Source: Microbacteriaceae bacterium
GTDB lineage: Bacteria; Actinomycetota; Actinomycetes; Actinomycetales; Microbacteriaceae
NCBI GenBank assembly: GCA_947453285.1
Contig: CANGGA010000051.1
Span: 1 to 7,430 of the forward strand
Direction of reading: 5' to 3'
Length of the DNA stretch: 7,430 nt
The stretch's first letter is position 1. The number at the start of each line of letters is the position of its first letter. Shown piece after piece: positions 6,009 to 7,430 of this stretch. A program made the position numbers and the translations under genes. Under the pieces are notes generated by a model. It did no database searches. It had not been told where the DNA came from and saw nothing but the letters and a program-made list of their open reading frames with translations.

Positions 6009-6037
6009 AAAACGGGTGCCGATTGGCACCCGTTTTC
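6009..6037. terminator. Bidirectional intrinsic terminator between ilvA and greA
   Basis: AAAACGGGTGCC (6009-6020) pairs perfectly over 12 bp with GGCACCCGTTTT (6025-6036) around a GATT loop. It has T-runs when read from either strand. It lies between the ilvA stop (6004) and the greA stop (6050), so it should end both convergent transcripts. Confidence 0.9.
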
Positions 6038-6049
6038 GTTTAACAAGTT

Positions 6050-6529
6050 TTAGTAAGGCGTGACGGCCAAAATCTTCACGGCGAAGACCTTGCCATTTGG
6101 CGCGGCGTATGAAGTTTCATCGCCAACTGCTAGCCCGATGATTGACTGACCGAGTGGGCTGTCTGGGCTGAACACGTCGAGGTCGGTGCCTTCGCTGATC
6201 TCTGGGCTGCCGAGCAAGAAGTGCTGCTCGTTGCCGTTCAAGGTGAGAGTCACAATTGTGCCGGCGTCAACCTTGCCGTCTGACGATGCCTCGCCAATAA
6301 CCGCATCGGCCAAAATCTCTTCGAGACGCGATATGCGCATTTCAATCTTGCCCTGCTCTTCGCGGGCTGCGTGATAGCCGCCGTTTTCTTTGAGGTCGCC
6401 CTCGTCGCGCGCCTCAGAGATTTTCTTGGCAATCTCTTTGCGGCCAAAGTTAACCAGCTGGTTTAGCTCGGCGGCTAGGCGATCGTAGGCCTCTTGGGTG
6501 AGCCAGGTACCTTCAGATGAGTCAGACAT
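6050..6529 (-). CDS. greA: Transcription elongation factor GreA
   Basis: The protein has 159 residues, the standard length. The N-terminal coiled coil (about residues 8-78) starts with WLTQEAYDRLAAELN and carries the tip sequence ARDEGDLKENGGYHAAREEQG. Asp45 and Glu48 there correspond to the acidic tip residues that enter the RNA polymerase secondary channel and support cleavage of backtracked RNA. The C-terminal globular FKBP-like domain includes GTIVTL and the conserved SPLGQSIIGLAVGDE and NGKVFAVKIL segments that dock on polymerase. It lies 12 nt downstream of the DUF4307 gene on the same strand, so co-transcription is likely. A TAAACT box, whose TAA is the stop of the upstream gene, may give it its own leaderless start as well. 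The gene is ordinary and complete. Confidence 0.96.
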   Translation of the reverse strand: MSDSSEGTWLTQEAYDRLAAELNQLVNFGRKEIAKKISEARDEGDLKENGGYHAAREEQGKIEMRISRLEEILADAVIGEASSDGKVDAGTIVTLTLNGNEQHFLLGSPEISEGTDLDVFSPDSPLGQSIIGLAVGDETSYAAPNGKVFAVKILAVTPY

Positions 6530-6538
6530 AATTTCTCA

Positions 6539-6544
6539 AGTTTA
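6539..6544 (-). promoter_or_regulatory. Putative greA -10 box (TAAACT) overlapping the upstream stop
   Basis: On the minus strand TAAACT spans 6544-6539, its first three bases being the DUF4307 stop codon. The greA ATG follows after 9 nt, with only a poor purine stretch (GAGAAA) before it. The layout copies that of DUF501 and ndh. No clear -35 is seen. Confidence 0.4.
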
Positions 6545-6934
6545 TTTGAACCAGCAGGCTTTGACCACGCCGGTTGTGCCCTGGCCGGTGGTGTTCACCA
6601 AGACGGTTTGCTCGTCACTTGCGTTGCTGAGCACCAGGGCCTCGCGATAACCGACTACTGCATAGCTGGCATCCAAGATTTCAACCTGACAAAGCACCGA
6701 TGCCTGCTTCGGGCGAGTGACCTTGAACTTGACCTCGGTCTGCTGATTGCTGAGAACCGTGAACCCGTGCACATCGGCGGTGACGTTATTTGCGTTGATG
6801 GCCGTGGTCGAAATTCCCCAAACCAAGAAGCCAATCAACGCGACGGCTGCGATGGCAATGGCGAAGACGCGGTCGCGCTTCGAAGCCTTTTTGGTGCGGC
6901 CGTAGCGGCTGGCCTGCAGTTCGTCTTGATTCAT
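6542..6934 (-). CDS. DUF4307 family membrane-anchored protein (Rv1081c-like)
   Basis: This 130-residue protein has a short basic cytoplasmic N-terminus (RYGRTKKASKRDR, 10-22), one membrane segment (about 23-41) and an extracytoplasmic beta-rich domain of about 85 residues. Features of DUF4307 are the strand pattern around TEVKFKVTRP and the block CQVEILDASYAVVG (82-95), with Cys82 and a late Cys127 that could form a disulfide (inference). The function is not known. In Mycobacterium the homologue sits beside greA as here, so this pairing supports the call. I chose the ATG at 6934; the upstream ATG codons at 6971 and 7000 would give an extension running through the divergent promoter region and into the opposite gene. 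A TAGCCT hexamer lies 7 nt before the chosen ATG. Confidence 0.8.
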   Translation of the reverse strand: MNQDELQASRYGRTKKASKRDRVFAIAIAAVALIGFLVWGISTTAINANNVTADVHGFTVLSNQQTEVKFKVTRPKQASVLCQVEILDASYAVVGYREALVLSNASDEQTVLVNTTGQGTTGVVKACWFK

Positions 6935-6941
6935 TGCCTTA

Positions 6942-6947
6942 AGGCTA
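6942..6947 (-). promoter_or_regulatory. Putative -10 box of the DUF4307 gene (TAGCCT)
   Basis: On the minus strand TAGCCT ends 7 nt before the ATG at 6934. It resembles the TAGCAT box of lemA and has the same leaderless spacing. It sits in the 37-nt gap between two divergent genes. Confidence 0.4.
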
Positions 6948-6959
6948 CCTTTTAGCGGC

Positions 6960-6965
6960 GATACT
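6960..6965 (+). promoter_or_regulatory. Putative -10 box of the small membrane protein gene (GATACT)
   Basis: GATACT ends 6 nt before the ATG at 6972. The bases between (AGAAGC) contain no usable Shine-Dalgarno. The spacing equals that at ndh and lemA. Confidence 0.4.
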
Positions 6966-6971
6966 AGAAGC

Positions 6972-7220
6972 ATGTTGAAACTGATCTCAAGCGTTCTCAT
7001 TCACTTGGATGCCCCATCGCCAACGTCAACCACCGACCCGGCCAACACTTTTTATAGCCCGGGCACAATCGGATTCTTGGCGGTTGCCTTCATCACCGGC
7101 GCAGCGATCTTGATTATTTTCGACATGGTTCGTCGCGTGCGACGCGTTCGTTACCGCGCCGAGATTCAAGAGAAGCTAGCGGCCGAAGCTGCCGACAACG
7201 GGGTTAAGCGCAATAAGTAG
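6972..7220 (+). CDS. Small single-pass membrane protein, Rv1083-like
   Basis: The protein has 82 residues. A short outer N-terminal part rich in Ser, Thr and Pro (14-30) precedes SPGTIGFLAVAF and a membrane helix (about 32-51). Then comes a strongly basic stretch, DMVRRVRRVRYR (51-62), and an amphipathic Ala/Glu-rich helix ending in Lys. By the positive-inside rule the C-terminus is cytoplasmic. The helix followed by DMxRRxRRxRYR fits the small conserved actinobacterial family that includes Rv1083; the function is unknown. Its place between a DUF4307 gene and a hemolysin III gene agrees with that. In mycobacteria the mycothiol conjugate amidase gene mca comes just before it, but here only 37 nt separate it from the DUF4307 gene. 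Its last 45 nt overlap the convergent TrhA-like gene. Confidence 0.75.
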   Translation: MLKLISSVLIHLDAPSPTSTTDPANTFYSPGTIGFLAVAFITGAAILIIFDMVRRVRRVRYRAEIQEKLAAEAADNGVKRNK

Positions 7221-7430
7221 TGCGGCCGTCCAGTGGCTCATAAAAGCCAAGACGGTGAGCGAGTGAAAGATCTCGTGAAAACCAAAGACACCAGGAATCG
7301 GGTTCGGCTTTTTTAGGCCGTAGACCACGGCACCGATTGTGTAGGCAAGCCCTCCACTCAAAACCAAAATCATCATCGGCGCATTCGCGTTCATAAAGTC
7401 GACGACATAAACGAACGCCGCCCAACCCAT
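7176..7430 (-). CDS. Hemolysin III / TrhA family membrane protein, C-terminal part
   Basis: Only the last 84 residues are in the window; the ATG at the right edge is an internal Met of a longer protein. The family is recognised from GGLAYTIGAVVYGLKKPNPIPGVF-type sequence (positions about 26-49 of the fragment; both halves conserved), then GFHEIFH and a further His in FMSHW. The conserved His residues match the metal-site pattern of the PAQR/hemolysin III superfamily. Three hydrophobic segments can be seen (start of fragment, 18-37 and 55-76). Bacterial members have been linked to membrane fatty-acid balance (TrhA) rather than true haemolysis (family knowledge). The stop at 7176 gives an end typical for the family and a 45-bp tail-to-tail overlap with the small membrane protein gene. 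Confidence 0.85.
   Translation of the reverse strand: MGWAAFVYVVDFMNANAPMMILVLSGGLAYTIGAVVYGLKKPNPIPGVFGFHEIFHSLTVLAFMSHWTAALLIALNPVVGSFGR

Noticed and set aside
6935..7000. Upstream start of the DUF4307 gene at 7000
   Set aside because: The extension would run through the start of the opposite gene and both promoters; the ATG at 6934 gives the basic N-terminus expected before the membrane helix.
1..7430. CRISPR arrays, insertion sequences, prophage or defence genes
   Set aside because: I found no direct repeats in an array, no transposase-like protein and no recognised defence family; gene content is housekeeping.

Overview
The window looks like core chromosome of an actinobacterium. It is most likely a streamlined freshwater member of the Microbacteriaceae (Rhodoluna/Aquiluna type). 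The reasons are the actinobacterial marker families (DUF501, DUF4307, an Rv1083-like small membrane protein), short intergenic gaps, moderate rather than very high GC by eye, and a block matching greA / DUF4307 / small membrane protein / hemolysin III in Mycobacterium. The genus is an inference. I see no phage, IS, CRISPR or toxin-antitoxin signal.

Layout. 1-370 (+) is the 3' end of a DUF501 gene. 380-1822 (+) is a type II NADH dehydrogenase (ndh) with an unusual Lys/Ala tail, closed by a strong terminator. 1881-1956 (+) is a tRNA with a UAA (Leu) anticodon but a short variable loop. 2034-3529 (+) is a lemA-htpX pair. 3532-4734 (-) is a YcaQ-like DNA glycosylase, convergent with htpX and divergent from ilvA. 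4766-6004 (+) is threonine ammonia-lyase. A two-way terminator separates it from greA (6050-6529, -) and the DUF4307 gene (6542-6934, -). 6972-7220 (+) is an 82-residue membrane protein whose 3' end overlaps the hemolysin III/TrhA-like gene entering from the right (7176-7430, -).

Functions are mostly housekeeping: respiratory NADH oxidation, membrane-protein quality control, crosslink repair, isoleucine precursor synthesis and transcript cleavage. No single pathway unites them. The best leads are the class-I-shaped tRNA with a leucine anticodon, the histone-like tail on NDH-2, the apparent absence of mca from its usual place, and a recurrent leaderless-promoter layout (a TANNNT-like hexamer 6-9 nt before the ATG). 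I found no clearly new multi-gene system.
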